Both the position numbers and the translations under genes were made by a program. Positions 8,221 through 18,064 of a DNA stretch of 64,000 bases are shown piece after piece. The notes below the pieces were generated by a model. That model did not search any database and was not told the DNA's origin. It was given only the letters and a program-made list of their open reading frames with translations. How positions within the stretch are numbered: position 1 is the stretch's first letter; every line of letters begins with the position of its first letter. Source of the stretch: Paenibacillus_AA sp045062745 (GTDB lineage: Bacteria > Bacillota > Bacilli > Paenibacillales > NBRC-103111); assembly GCF_045062745.1 (NCBI RefSeq), contig NZ_JBJGED010000012.1, forward strand, positions 1-64,000, given 5' to 3'.

Positions 8221-9210
8221 ATGAGGGTGCGCAAAATAGCAAGGAAGGGGAAGGTTAAGAGGAAAAAAATTAAAGCAATCCGTCGTGCTACGAGAAAACG
8301 GCATGCGCCGGCCAATCGAGGCTATGACGAAGGGTATAGCGACGCGCTAAAGCACGCCCAGGCCTTGAACAAGGCGGAATATCAGAATGGCTACGAATCG
8401 GGGTATAACCAAGGTTTGTATGCCGGTGGCGAGGGCATCGTGGAAGCCGCGCTGCCTCCGCTCATGACGCTGCCCAACTGCAAAGCGGAAGATGTCGTCA
8501 CAGCCGGCGTCGAAAAGCTGATTCCGGCCCATGGCCGTCCGCTAGCCGATCCCGCAGCGGTATTCGAGAGGCTGATGGCCGCTATGGACGGCCATGCCCC
8601 CCTATCCGTCGTGCGCTTGGGAGACGGCGAAGCGCTGGCGCTCGCACAGGATGCGGCGATGAGCGTGGAGCAAGTGCAGCGGGAGGGGCATTTTCTTCCC
8701 TACGCGGGGGTTGACGTCCCTGATCTGGAAGCGCGGAATGCACTGGCCAACGCCATCCGAGGCGCCCATCTCGTAGGCATTCCCATTTCCCGGAAGCCCA
8801 ACTTCCAGCCCTTGCTGTCGGCGGCTTTCCGGGCCCACGGCATCGACATCTCCGGTATGCAGCTTACGTCGTCCGTGATCAACTATCAGCTCTATGAGCG
8901 GGGTTTCCTCGGCCGGCTGCTGGACCGGAGAAAGGTGCTGCTCGTCGGGGACAAGGCGCCTGCGTTCGCCGAATGGCTGCATCCGTATGGGGTCCATGTA
9001 GTCGGAGCGATTGCGCCGGTGAACGGCGTGAAGGACGTCCCGCGGGTCATGAAGGAGATCGAGCCGATCCATTTCGATATTGCCCTGGTGTCCGCGGGAA
9101 TCGCGGCCGTACTGATCGCGCAGCAGATCGCTGGGCAGCTGGGCAAGGTGGCGATCGATTTCGGACACCTGGCCGATCGGATGATGCTCGGGGAAGCTCC
9201 CTACCGCTAG
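8221..9210 (+). CDS. GT-D-fold glycosyltransferase with basic tail and Gly-Tyr ladder
   Basis: 329 residues in three parts: a Lys/Arg tail (residues 1-28), a Gly-Tyr ladder (33-72, with RGYDEGYSD and NGYESGYNQGLYAGG), and a catalytic domain of the GT-D (DUF1792) type from about residue 105. The RLGDGE motif at 132-137 is the family signature, in which Asp-x-Glu is catalytic. Established GT-D enzymes extend glycans on adhesins, such as streptococcal Fap1. It starts 12 bp after the CgeB-like gene, so it is in the same operon. Its substrate is not predictable. Confidence 0.85.
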   Translation: MRVRKIARKGKVKRKKIKAIRRATRKRHAPANRGYDEGYSDALKHAQALNKAEYQNGYESGYNQGLYAGGEGIVEAALPPLMTLPNCKAEDVVTAGVEKLIPAHGRPLADPAAVFERLMAAMDGHAPLSVVRLGDGEALALAQDAAMSVEQVQREGHFLPYAGVDVPDLEARNALANAIRGAHLVGIPISRKPNFQPLLSAAFRAHGIDISGMQLTSSVINYQLYERGFLGRLLDRRKVLLVGDKAPAFAEWLHPYGVHVVGAIAPVNGVKDVPRVMKEIEPIHFDIALVSAGIAAVLIAQQIAGQLGKVAIDFGHLADRMMLGEAPYR

Positions 9211-9260
9211 CGCTTCTTCCGTATTTTCGGCCCCGCAGGGAAGAAGGGAGAGAAACCATC

Positions 9261-10592
9261 ATGAAGGGCAGGAAACGAAAGCGCACGAAGCCGGGCGCCG
9301 TCCTGGGGCGCGAGCATGGCTATCGGGACGGCACGGCCAGGGGGATCGAGAACGGCCGAAGAGCGGGCTTCGAGACATTTCAAGCCGTTTTCCCGGGTAC
9401 GAGCATCGTGATCCCTACCTACAATCAGCTGGACGTGCTGAGGGAGTGTATCGCCAGCATTGAAGCGTACACCGACTTGCCGCACGAAATTATCGTGGTC
9501 GACAACGCTTCGGAAGACGGGACGGCCGAATACTTGCGGTCGATGGCCGGCCGGGTGCGCGTCCGGCTGAATCCGACCAACGCCGGATTCGCGGGTGCGA
9601 TCAACCAGGGGCTGATGATGGCCAAGGGAACGACGATCCTGCTATTGAACAACGATACGGTCGTGACCCGGAGCTGGCTCGGCAATCTGCTCGCCGTGCT
9701 GAATTCGAGTCCGAAGATCGGCTTGGTCGGCCCGGTGACGAACTACATCGGCAACGACGTGCAGCTCATCCCGACCCGCTATCGGACGATGGAAGAGATG
9801 CAGGCGTTCGCCGGCGAGTACAACCGGACGGATCCGTCGAAGTGGACGATTACCGGGCGGTTGACCGGGTTTTGCGTCCTTATGCGCAGGGAGACGTTCC
9901 GGAGGGTCGGGTATCTCGACGAAGGCTTCGAGGTGGGGAATTTCGAGGACGACGACTTTGGGCTGCGTGTCCGGCTGCTCGGCCTCGACTTGGTCGTGGC
10001 CAAGGACACGTTCATCCACCACTACGGCAGCGTCAGCATGAGAACGCTCGGCTCGCAGCTGAAGGAAGTGAACGGCAGGAATTCCGCATTCTACGCGAAT
10101 AAGTGGGCCGGCCAACAGAATACGCTGCTGCCTACCCCCGTCGCCATCGCCGAATCGGTCGGTATGCTGCACATGTATCCGACCGGTGTACTAGTCCGTG
10201 GAGCGGCCCCGACCCTGTATTGGATCGAACGGGGAGTCCGCCATCCGGTCGAGTCGGAGACCGGCCTCCCGTATACGAGGCTGTCCCAGATCGATCTGGC
10301 GAACTGGCCGATCGGCCCGAGCGTTAGCGCCGCCCAGGTGAAGGAACGCGTCCACGGGGCGGGATCCGGCGGCGACCGGCCCTTCGCGGAGGGAGCATTA
10401 TTGAGCTCCCCGGATGGGGCGAAGTATCAATACAAATCCGGGCGGCTCCACCGCTTCATGGGAGACATGGCCCTGTCGGCGTGGAACATGACCCGCCGGG
10501 AGACAGCCTCCGTGTCGGAGGAGGACTTGAAGCGCCACGAGCACGGCGAGTGGATCGTCGCCCCGCCGGTTCTGCGCGCCGACAATCTGTGA
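9261..10592 (+). CDS. GT2-family glycosyltransferase with basic tail, Gly-Tyr ladder and C-terminal repeats
   Basis: 443 residues. The N-terminus is basic (MKGRKRKRTKPG), followed by a Gly-Tyr type ladder at 16-37 (REHGYRDGTARGIENGRRAG). A GT2 domain starts near 47 (SIVIPTYNQ, VDNASEDGT, LLNNDTVV, FEDDDFGLR), closely similar to the one at 3255-3992. After about residue 293 come two divergent repeats of about 50 residues (LYWIERGVRHPVES; YQYKSGRLHRFMGD) that resemble wall- or glycan-associated repeat modules; this part is not formally identified. ATG 9261 has GGGAGAG upstream. Fusion of a transferase to such repeats may help acceptor binding (inference). Confidence 0.83.
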   Translation: MKGRKRKRTKPGAVLGREHGYRDGTARGIENGRRAGFETFQAVFPGTSIVIPTYNQLDVLRECIASIEAYTDLPHEIIVVDNASEDGTAEYLRSMAGRVRVRLNPTNAGFAGAINQGLMMAKGTTILLLNNDTVVTRSWLGNLLAVLNSSPKIGLVGPVTNYIGNDVQLIPTRYRTMEEMQAFAGEYNRTDPSKWTITGRLTGFCVLMRRETFRRVGYLDEGFEVGNFEDDDFGLRVRLLGLDLVVAKDTFIHHYGSVSMRTLGSQLKEVNGRNSAFYANKWAGQQNTLLPTPVAIAESVGMLHMYPTGVLVRGAAPTLYWIERGVRHPVESETGLPYTRLSQIDLANWPIGPSVSAAQVKERVHGAGSGGDRPFAEGALLSSPDGAKYQYKSGRLHRFMGDMALSAWNMTRRETASVSEEDLKRHEHGEWIVAPPVLRADNL

Positions 10593-10610
10593 GTGGGGGG
10601 AAGAAGGAGC

Positions 10611-11588
10611 ATGGGGATTACCGTCATCACCGGCGCCGCCGGATTTCTAGGTTCCCATCTGGCTCGGCGGCTTGTTGAGGCCGGCACGGAAGTCGTCGGC
10701 ATCGATAATGGCTCAACGGGCCGCGAGTCGAACATCAAGCCGTTCGCCGGCTATGCCAATTTCCGTCTCGTCCTCGGCGACGTAACGGTTCCCTCGACGC
10801 TTGAAGCGCTCGCGGACTTAGACCCGGGGCGGGTGACGGAGATTTACCATTTGGCGTCGCCTGCTTCCCCGGTCTACTATCAAGCCCATCCGATCGCCAC
10901 GATCGAGGCCAACACGACCGGCCTGCGGCACATGCTGGAGCTGGCCCGGCATCACGGCGCCCGGCTGCTCTACGCCAGCACGAGCGAAGCGTACGGCGAT
11001 CCTGAGGTCCACCCGCAGCCGGAGGAGTATCGCGGCAATGTCAATACATGGGGGCCGAGAGCCTGTTACGACGAGGCGAAACGGCTGGGCGAAGTGTACT
11101 GCTACGAATATTATCGCTTGTACGGAACCCGGGTCCGCGTGGCACGGATTTTCAATACTTATTCGGCCGGGCTCCGAAATGACGACGGGCGCGTCATCTC
11201 CAACTTCGTAACCCAGGCACTGGCAGGGCGGGATATTACGGTGTACGGCGACGGCAGCCAAAGCCGCTCCTTCTGCTACGTCGACGATACGGTGGCCGGC
11301 CTGCAGCTGCTGATGGAGAAGGAGGCTGCGGAAGGCCAGATCGTCAATATCGGCAATCCGGCCGAGTATTCGATTCTCGAAGTGGCCCGCCTGGTCAAGC
11401 GGCTGACCGGTTCGGCCAGCGCCATCAAGTTCCTGCCGCTGCCCGCAGACGATCCGAAAGTACGCCGGCCCGTGATCGACAAGGCTGTCCGCTTGCTCGG
11501 CTGGACTCCGAAGATCGGGCTCGAGGAAGGGCTTAAGCTCACGGTCGACGCTTACCGGCAGGCTATGCGCGAGGGGGAAAAGCCATGA
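10611..11588 (+). CDS. UDP-glucuronate decarboxylase (UDP-xylose synthase)
   Basis: A 325-residue NAD-dependent extended SDR enzyme. The Rossmann loop is TGAAGFLGSHL. The region STSEAYGDPEVHPQ followed by GNVNTWGPRACYDEAKR is diagnostic for UDP-xylose synthase and contains the catalytic YxxxK. It converts UDP-glucuronate, made by the overlapping downstream ugd product, to UDP-xylose. Both substrate and product enzymes therefore sit together. The ATG is preferred over GTG 10593, which lacks a ribosome site. Confidence 0.9.
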   Translation: MGITVITGAAGFLGSHLARRLVEAGTEVVGIDNGSTGRESNIKPFAGYANFRLVLGDVTVPSTLEALADLDPGRVTEIYHLASPASPVYYQAHPIATIEANTTGLRHMLELARHHGARLLYASTSEAYGDPEVHPQPEEYRGNVNTWGPRACYDEAKRLGEVYCYEYYRLYGTRVRVARIFNTYSAGLRNDDGRVISNFVTQALAGRDITVYGDGSQSRSFCYVDDTVAGLQLLMEKEAAEGQIVNIGNPAEYSILEVARLVKRLTGSASAIKFLPLPADDPKVRRPVIDKAVRLLGWTPKIGLEEGLKLTVDAYRQAMREGEKP

Positions 11589-12919
11589 ATGTAGTCTGCA
11601 TCGGAGCGGGTTATGTCGGCTCCGTCACCGCCGCGGCCTTCGCGGAGTGGGGGCACCATACGACCGTCGTCGACATCGACCCGCGGAAGATCGAGCTCAT
11701 GAACGCCGGGCAAAGCCCGATCTATGAGCCGGGGCTCGAGACGCTCATCGCCCGGCATGCCGGTACCCGCCTGTTCGCGTCAACCGCCTATGACGGGATC
11801 CGCGATGCGGACGTGGTGTTCATCGCGGTAGGGACACCGTCCACCCCGTCCGGCGGCGCCGATACGACCTATGTCGCGGCGGCCGCCCGGCGGATCGGCG
11901 AGCACCTGAACGGCGAGCGGTTCACGGTGATCGTGAACAAATCGACCGTTCCCGTCGGAACGGCTGATCTCGTAGCCTCCCTCGTCGAAGAGGCGTCCGG
12001 TCTGCAGGAGGGCACGCATTTTGCCGTGGCCAGCAATCCGGAATTTCTGCGGGAAGGGTTCGCGGTACTCGATGTGCTAGGGCCGGACCGGATCGTGGTC
12101 GGCACCGGTCATGACCGAACCCGGTCCGTCCTTCGCCAGCTGTACGAGCGGCTGCTATCGGCAGCCCCGGCGACCGTTTATTTCGAGACCGACGTCCGAA
12201 CGGCGGAGCTGATCAAATATGCCTCGAACGCGTTCCTCGCCATGAAGATCAGCTACGTGAACGAAATGGCCCGCCTGTGCGAAGCGGTTGGCGCAAACGC
12301 GCTGGAGCTCGCCCACGGCATGGGCCTCGATTCCAGGATCGGCGGCAAATTCCTGCAAGTGTCGAGCGGCTGGAGCGGCAGCTGCTTTCCCAAGGATACG
12401 CAGGAGCTCGCTCTGCTGGGGAGGCACTACGACTGCGAGCTGAGTCTGGTCGAAGCGGCGATCGCCTCGAACGAGCGCATGCACCGCTACTGCATCGACA
12501 AGCTGCGGCGTCGGCTGAAGACGTTGAACGGCAAGCGGGTCGGCATCCTGGGCCTCACTTTCAAACCCGATACGGACGACGCCCGCGTGACCCAAGCCGC
12601 TGCCATGATCCGGGCCCTGCTGGAATTCGGCAGCCAGGTCCGCGTCCACGATCCGCAAGGGATGGAGATGTTCCGCCGGTATTACCCGGAGCTGTCCGTC
12701 CGGTACTGCGGCAAGGCGGAAGAGACGGCCCACGGCGCAGACGCGCTCCTGCTGCTGACGCATTGGGAGGAGTACCGCTCGCTCGATTGGCCCGGCATGC
12801 ATGCCGCCATGCGCCAGCCCTATATTCTGGATACGCGCAATTTCCTTCACCCGCCGGCCCTGCAAGCGCTCGGGTTTCGGCTGGAAGGTTTGGGCGTGGA
12901 ACGGAGTGCATTTGGATAG
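11585..12919 (+). CDS. ugd: UDP-glucose 6-dehydrogenase
   Basis: 444 residues; oxidises UDP-glucose to UDP-glucuronate with two NAD+. The N-terminus MNVVCIGAGYVG is the NAD loop, VGTPS and KSTVPVGT follow, and the catalytic cysteine lies in the motif GSCFPKDTQEL. GLTFKPDTDD marks the C-terminal domain. The ATG overlaps the stop codon of the decarboxylase. It supplies UDP-GlcA for UDP-xylose, and perhaps for glucuronosyl transfer. Confidence 0.95.
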   Translation: MNVVCIGAGYVGSVTAAAFAEWGHHTTVVDIDPRKIELMNAGQSPIYEPGLETLIARHAGTRLFASTAYDGIRDADVVFIAVGTPSTPSGGADTTYVAAAARRIGEHLNGERFTVIVNKSTVPVGTADLVASLVEEASGLQEGTHFAVASNPEFLREGFAVLDVLGPDRIVVGTGHDRTRSVLRQLYERLLSAAPATVYFETDVRTAELIKYASNAFLAMKISYVNEMARLCEAVGANALELAHGMGLDSRIGGKFLQVSSGWSGSCFPKDTQELALLGRHYDCELSLVEAAIASNERMHRYCIDKLRRRLKTLNGKRVGILGLTFKPDTDDARVTQAAAMIRALLEFGSQVRVHDPQGMEMFRRYYPELSVRYCGKAEETAHGADALLLLTHWEEYRSLDWPGMHAAMRQPYILDTRNFLHPPALQALGFRLEGLGVERSAFG

Positions 12920-13013
12920 CTGTTCGGGTTGCTTCGGACCAGCCGGTTCATATGATATTGGAACCGAACGCGATCCATCGCTTGGCTGAATGACGAATAG
13001 TCGGGAGGGACCT

Positions 13014-13949
13014 ATGGATATTGCGCACAAACGTATCGTCGTGACCGGGGGATCCGGATTTCTCGGGCAGCACGTAGTCATGAAGCTGCACGAGCTGGGT
13101 TGCGGGCTCGTCTTCGTCCCGAGAAGCAAGGAGTTCGATTTGAGGGTGGAAGCGGACATCGTCCGCATGCTGCATACTTATAAGCCGGATCTGATTCTGC
13201 ATTTGGCGGCGGTCGTAGGCGGGATCGGGGCGAATCAGAAAAACCCCGGCAAGTTTCTGTACGACAACCTGATGATGGGGACCCAGCTCATCGAGCAGTC
13301 GCGCTTGTTCGGGGTGGAGAAATTCGTAGCCATCGGGACGATCTGCTCTTACCCCAAGCATACGCCAGTTCCGTTCCGGGAAGAGGAGCTGTGGAACGGA
13401 TATCCGGAGGAGACGAATGCCCCCTATGGGCTCGCCAAGAAAATGATGCTTGTCCAATTGCAGGCGTACCGGCAGCAATACGGGACGAACTCCATCTACT
13501 TGCTGCCCGTCAATTTGTATGGCCCCGGCGACAACTTCGATTTGGAAAGCTCTCATGTCATTCCTGCGATGATCCGCAAGTTTCTCGAAGCCGGCGCCAG
13601 GGGAGACGACTCTGTCACGTTATGGGGGACGGGCAGCGCCACCCGGGAATTCATCTACGCCGAGGACGCGGCAGAAGGCATCGTCATGGCGGCCCGCGAC
13701 TATGAGGAGATCGAGCCGGTGAACATCGGCTCCGGGCAAGAGATCTCGATCCGCGCGTTGGCGGAAACGATCAAGGAGCTGACCGGCTTCGGGGGCGGCA
13801 TCGTCTGGGATACGTCCAAGCCGGACGGGCAGCCGCGGCGCCGGCTGGATACGTCGCGGGCCAAGGCGGCGTTCGGATTCGAGGCGCGGACGGACTTGCT
13901 CACCGGGCTCAAGCGCACGATCGCCTGGTACAAGGACTGGAGCCGATGA
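13014..13949 (+). CDS. fcl: GDP-L-fucose synthase
   Basis: 311 residues; the bifunctional epimerase-reductase that makes GDP-L-fucose from GDP-4-keto-6-deoxymannose. Motifs are VTGGSGFLGQHV, HLAAVVGGIGAN (characteristic of this family), GTICSYPK and the YxxxK pair in APYGLAKK. The upstream enzymes manC and gmd lie 13 kb away at 26.4-28.3 kb, so the pathway is split within the island. ATG 13014 is preceded by GGGAGGG; upstream ATG 12990 has no such site. Confidence 0.92.
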   Translation: MDIAHKRIVVTGGSGFLGQHVVMKLHELGCGLVFVPRSKEFDLRVEADIVRMLHTYKPDLILHLAAVVGGIGANQKNPGKFLYDNLMMGTQLIEQSRLFGVEKFVAIGTICSYPKHTPVPFREEELWNGYPEETNAPYGLAKKMMLVQLQAYRQQYGTNSIYLLPVNLYGPGDNFDLESSHVIPAMIRKFLEAGARGDDSVTLWGTGSATREFIYAEDAAEGIVMAARDYEEIEPVNIGSGQEISIRALAETIKELTGFGGGIVWDTSKPDGQPRRRLDTSRAKAAFGFEARTDLLTGLKRTIAWYKDWSR

Positions 13950-15289
13950 AGATCGGCGTTCACTTGGTGCATCTGCGTCCGGGCCGGATCGGAGGGGCGG
14001 AGCAATACGTTCGGAATCTGATCGAGTTTGCTGTCCGCAAACGATCAAATTGCGAAATGTATTTGTTCCTCCATCCGGACAATACCTCCACATTCCGGGA
14101 GGAGAACGGCAAGCTGCGAAAGATTGTAGTCAGGACGGATCGGGACTTGCATTCGCAGCTGCACCACTGGATCCGGGTACTGGAACTCGACATCTGGTTT
14201 TGTCCTCTGGCGGTGGTGGAACCCTATGCGGCCATTCCGACTGTAGTGACGATTCACGATATCCAGCATGAAATTTACCCTCGTTTCTTCTCCCCTGCGG
14301 AGTTGCAGAGCCGGAACCGCTACCTCCGGATGTCCGCCCGGTATGCCGACGCCATTCTAACCGTCTCGCAATATTCGAAGAAGACGCTGATCGAACAATA
14401 CGGACTGCCGGACGATCGTATCCATGCCGTCCATTCCGATGCCGACCGGGTGTTCCAGGCCCGTCCCGACGAGCCAATGAATCGTCTTGTCAAGGCCAAA
14501 TACAGGCTGCCGGAGCGGTACGGCTTGTACCCCGCCAACTTCTGGCCGCACAAAAATCACTTGAACCTGTTAAGAGCCCTTGTCGTGCTCCGGGACCGGG
14601 ACAAACGAACGGTCTCGATGGTATTTACCGGGGATTGGCAATTGTCTGCCGAAGCCAAGGAGTACATTCAGGAGATCAAGCACTATATTCAGGCTCATGG
14701 ACTCGGCGCTCAAATTTATTTCACCGGGTATGTCCCTCAGGAGGAAGTCCCTTATTTATACCGGAATGCGGAGTTCCTTGCCTTCCCATCGCTCTTCGAA
14801 GGGTTCGGGATCCCGCTTGTCGAGGCGATGAAATCGCGTTTGCCTATCGTATGCTCCAATGCCGCCAGCCTACCGGAGGTCGCGGGAGATAGCGCGCTGT
14901 TGTTCGACCCGGAGGATCCCTTCGATATTGCGGCCAAGCTGGTTGAAGTCCAGGACCCTTCGACCCGGGAGAGACTGATCCGAAGCGGAGAACGGCGCGC
15001 AGCCGATTTTTCTTGGGACAACACGACGGAAGTAACCTTTCATGTGTTCGACTCCTTATTGTCTGGAGGTATCGATATGCGAATCGCAAGAAAGCTGCAA
15101 ATGATTTTTCAATTGGAAGGGTATGAGTTCGTGACCGAGCTATACAGGGAGTTCCTGAACCGGGAGCCCGATCCGGGAGGCCTTCAGGATCACGTGAACC
15201 TGCTCGCTTCCGGCATGCCCAAGATTAATATCGTGCTCGGCATTATGATGAGCCAGGAGGCGCAAAGCCTGTACAGCCGGGGTTACTAG
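13946..15289 (+). CDS. GT4-family glycosyltransferase fused to C-terminal DUF4214
   Basis: 447 residues. The GT-B fold runs from GGAEQYVRNL near residue 19 to a donor-binding site with SLFEGFGIPLVEAM, the conserved EX7E-type segment of GT4. From residue 378 a DUF4214-type domain follows (FVTELYREFLNREPDPGG). That domain starts with its own Met preceded by GGAGGT at DNA level, and is almost identical to the free-standing protein at 18065-18274. The start overlaps the fcl stop codon. Donor unknown; the position after fcl and before four GT61 genes suggests a core glycosylation step. Confidence 0.88.
   Translation: MKIGVHLVHLRPGRIGGAEQYVRNLIEFAVRKRSNCEMYLFLHPDNTSTFREENGKLRKIVVRTDRDLHSQLHHWIRVLELDIWFCPLAVVEPYAAIPTVVTIHDIQHEIYPRFFSPAELQSRNRYLRMSARYADAILTVSQYSKKTLIEQYGLPDDRIHAVHSDADRVFQARPDEPMNRLVKAKYRLPERYGLYPANFWPHKNHLNLLRALVVLRDRDKRTVSMVFTGDWQLSAEAKEYIQEIKHYIQAHGLGAQIYFTGYVPQEEVPYLYRNAEFLAFPSLFEGFGIPLVEAMKSRLPIVCSNAASLPEVAGDSALLFDPEDPFDIAAKLVEVQDPSTRERLIRSGERRAADFSWDNTTEVTFHVFDSLLSGGIDMRIARKLQMIFQLEGYEFVTELYREFLNREPDPGGLQDHVNLLASGMPKINIVLGIMMSQEAQSLYSRGY
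15065..15079 (+). promoter_or_regulatory. Internal Shine-Dalgarno and ATG inside the GT4 gene
   Basis: GGAGGT, six bases, then an in-frame ATG at 15077. Initiation here would give a free 70-residue DUF4214 protein, like that at 18065-18274. This is either a functional second start or a relic of gene fusion. Confidence 0.5.
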
Positions 15290-15331
15290 TATTATCGCCG
15301 TGAGACTCGCGGCTCGGGGGAGGCCATCCGC

Positions 15332-16627
15332 ATGCGTATCTCGGATAACCTGAAGCAGCTTTTGTCTCTAGAAGGCGCCGCTTACGTAGCGGAGCTGTAC
15401 CGGCAATTGCTGGACCGCGAGCCGGATCCGGGCGGACACGCCCATCATACGGAGCTTCTCGAGGCCGGCATGAGCAAGCTGGAGCTGGCAGCCCGGATTT
15501 TGCAAAGTCCGGAGTCCATCGACCGCAATCATATGAATGACGAAGCCCCTCCGACCGGTTGGTACAGGGCGGTGGAGGATTGGTACAAGCATGCGAATCT
15601 TGCCTCCGCCCGATACATGCCGATCGAGTCGGGGCCTTATCCGGTTCCGGCGCATCCGAGAGGACTCGACGACCGGTATTTGGACAACTTCCAGGATTAC
15701 CTCAGGCAGCGCACGCCATGGCCGCAGTTCGTCTGTATCGTTCCAGGGGGGAGGGCGGTAGGAAATCATGGGTCGGTCCTAACGCCGGATAGGAGGCTGC
15801 TGTGGGATATTTCGGCGGAATACAACATAGCGCCCGAGAGCCATTCCGTTCTGCAGCTTCGGCGGCTCCCTCCCATGACCTATCGGGCCGATACTGTCGC
15901 CGTTGTAACAACGGCCGGGCCCTACAACTATTTCCATTGGATGTTCGATGTGCTTCCCCGGTTCGAGCTGTTGAGACGATACGGGATCCACGTCGACGCC
16001 TATATGATCAATCGCGGTGACGGAGTGTATCCTTACCAGGACGAGACGCTGCACGCGCTGGGGATTCCGATCGAGCTGCAGATCAATTGCCGGTCAGAGA
16101 CACACCTGAAGGCTAAACAACTTGTCGTTTCCTCGATGGCCGGATATTCCGGGCATCCGCCGGAGTGGGCCAGCCGGTTTCTTCGTCAAAAGCTGATGGT
16201 CGATCGGAACATCCAGCCTTTACCCGGCCGGCGCCGAATCTACGTCAGCCGCTCGGGCGCCGGTTATCGGCGTATTCTCAACGAAGCCGAGCTGGCCGGG
16301 ACGCTCCAGAGTTTCGGGTTCACCACCGTATGGCTCGAACGATTAAGCGTGGCCGAGCAAGCCCAGTTATTCGTTTCGGCGGAGATGATCGTCTCCCCGC
16401 ACGGGGCCGGGTTGACCAATCTGATTTTTTGCCAGCCGGGCACGAAGATTGTGGAGCTGTTGTCGCCTAACTACATCAACGGACTGTACTGGATCATAAG
16501 CGGGCATATGAAGCTGGAGTATTGGCATTTGGTTGGCGTTGCCGCATCTAATCTCTCGTACGAGGATTATTCCATTCCTATCGGAGCCGTCGAGCAAGTG
16601 ATGCGAGCAATCGGTTGCCGGTGTTAG
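15332..16627 (+). CDS. DUF4214 plus GT61-family glycosyltransferase (copy 1)
   Basis: 431 residues. The N-terminal 65 residues are DUF4214 (AELYRQLLDREPDPGG). The catalytic part is of GT61 (DUF563) type: YNYFHWMFDVLPRFELL, then SRSGAGYRR, and the C-terminal EMIVSPHGAGLTNLIFCQPGTK with the invariant His of the SPHGAGL motif. GT61 includes xylosyl- and GlcNAc-transferases, and UDP-xylose is made nearby; this link is inferred. GGGGGAGG lies 9 bp before the ATG. It is the first of four related genes. Confidence 0.87.
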   Translation: MRISDNLKQLLSLEGAAYVAELYRQLLDREPDPGGHAHHTELLEAGMSKLELAARILQSPESIDRNHMNDEAPPTGWYRAVEDWYKHANLASARYMPIESGPYPVPAHPRGLDDRYLDNFQDYLRQRTPWPQFVCIVPGGRAVGNHGSVLTPDRRLLWDISAEYNIAPESHSVLQLRRLPPMTYRADTVAVVTTAGPYNYFHWMFDVLPRFELLRRYGIHVDAYMINRGDGVYPYQDETLHALGIPIELQINCRSETHLKAKQLVVSSMAGYSGHPPEWASRFLRQKLMVDRNIQPLPGRRRIYVSRSGAGYRRILNEAELAGTLQSFGFTTVWLERLSVAEQAQLFVSAEMIVSPHGAGLTNLIFCQPGTKIVELLSPNYINGLYWIISGHMKLEYWHLVGVAASNLSYEDYSIPIGAVEQVMRAIGCRC

Positions 16628-16692
16628 TGAAGGCTAGCTTACCCCAAATGAAAAACCTAGTACAACCCGGTTACTGAAGGAGGGGAGCTTGG

Positions 16693-18006
16693 TTGAGAAT
16701 CGTAGAAGTCATGCGCGAGGTCCTGCAGCTTGACGGCCATGCCTTTATTGCCGAGCTGTACCGAGAGCTCCTATGCCGCGAACCGGATCCGGGCGGCCAC
16801 CAGCACCATGTCGATTTGCTGGCAGCCGGAATGCCCAAGCTCGAGATGGTTGCAAGATTGCTGCGCAGTCCGGAAAGCATGGAACGCAACGGCTTTGAAG
16901 AGCTGCCACCCCCCACGGAGCTTTATCGCTCGACTCTGGATTGGGTGGATACGCTCCACTTGCCTCCCAGCGGGATTAACGCTTCCTACAAGAGCTTCGA
17001 TTGCGGGCAAGAGGGGCTCCGATCCCAGCCGAAGGGAGAGGACGTTTCGTTCAAATGGAAATTTGAAATGACTCGGCAAACCAGCATGCCGCCTCCGCAA
17101 TTCGTTGCCGTTATTCCGGGCGGACGAGTGATTGGGGAAAAAGGGGCGGTGATCAGCCCGGACAACAAGCTTCTGTGGGACGTTTCCATTGATTTCGACA
17201 AGGGAGGGTTCGATCATTCGATTTTCTCGGAAATACGCACCCCGCCCGTGAGGTATACAAGCGAGACGGTTGCCGTTCTCACCTCGAGCGCGAGCTACAA
17301 TTACTATCACTGGACGTTCGATGTGCTAACCAGGATCGAGCTGCTGCGCCGCACAGGAATTCCGATCGACAAATATGCAATCAGCCGCCGTGGCGGCGAC
17401 TTCTCCTTTCAAGACGAAACATTGGCGATCATGGGTATCCCGAAGGAAAAGCTGATCAAATGTGACGCCCGCACTCACTTGAGAGCGGAGACGCTCGTCG
17501 TTCCTTCTATGGCCGGCTATACGGGGCATATGCCGAAGCAGCTCTGCCAAGCGCTTCGCGAGCGCATCGTCTTGGATCGCGGACTTCAGCCGGTGAATGA
17601 ATTCAAGCGGATCTTCATCAGCCGCTCTCGGGCGCCCCGGCGGAAAATGCTGAATGAGCCGGACGTGTTCCGATTGCTGCAAAACTATGGCTTTCGCAGC
17701 GTTGAATTGGAAGGGCTGACGGTCACGGAGCAGGCGAGGATCTTCCTCTCGGCAGAGATCATCGTGTCCCCGCACGGAGCCGGATTGGCCAATCTAGTCT
17801 ACTGCACGCCAGGGACCAAATTGTTGGAAATCTTCTCGCCTAAGTACGTGCACCCTTGCTACTGGATTCTTAGCGAGCAGGCGGGGCTGGACTACTACTA
17901 CTTAATGGGTGACGGAGAGTCGTCCATTCATAATTTCGGCAATGAGGATATCGTGGTGAATATGCGCGGTTTATCGGGTACCTTGGCCATGATGGGGCTG
18001 CATTAG
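16693..18006 (+). CDS. DUF4214 plus GT61-family glycosyltransferase (copy 2)
   Basis: 437 residues with the same architecture as copy 1: DUF4214 at about 1-65 (AELYRELLCREPDPGG) and GT61 with YNYYHWTFDVLTRIELL, FISRSRAPRRK and IIVSPHGAGLANLVYCTPGTK. The TTG start follows GGAGGGG. Sequence divergence from copy 1 is moderate, so the duplication is old and a different donor or acceptor is possible. Terminal residues lack membrane segments. Confidence 0.87.
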   Translation: MRIVEVMREVLQLDGHAFIAELYRELLCREPDPGGHQHHVDLLAAGMPKLEMVARLLRSPESMERNGFEELPPPTELYRSTLDWVDTLHLPPSGINASYKSFDCGQEGLRSQPKGEDVSFKWKFEMTRQTSMPPPQFVAVIPGGRVIGEKGAVISPDNKLLWDVSIDFDKGGFDHSIFSEIRTPPVRYTSETVAVLTSSASYNYYHWTFDVLTRIELLRRTGIPIDKYAISRRGGDFSFQDETLAIMGIPKEKLIKCDARTHLRAETLVVPSMAGYTGHMPKQLCQALRERIVLDRGLQPVNEFKRIFISRSRAPRRKMLNEPDVFRLLQNYGFRSVELEGLTVTEQARIFLSAEIIVSPHGAGLANLVYCTPGTKLLEIFSPKYVHPCYWILSEQAGLDYYYLMGDGESSIHNFGNEDIVVNMRGLSGTLAMMGLH

Positions 18007-18064
18007 CGAAGGCAGGTTCACCTTGTTTTGAAACTTACCTCTAATTGAAGCGGGAGGAATCGGG

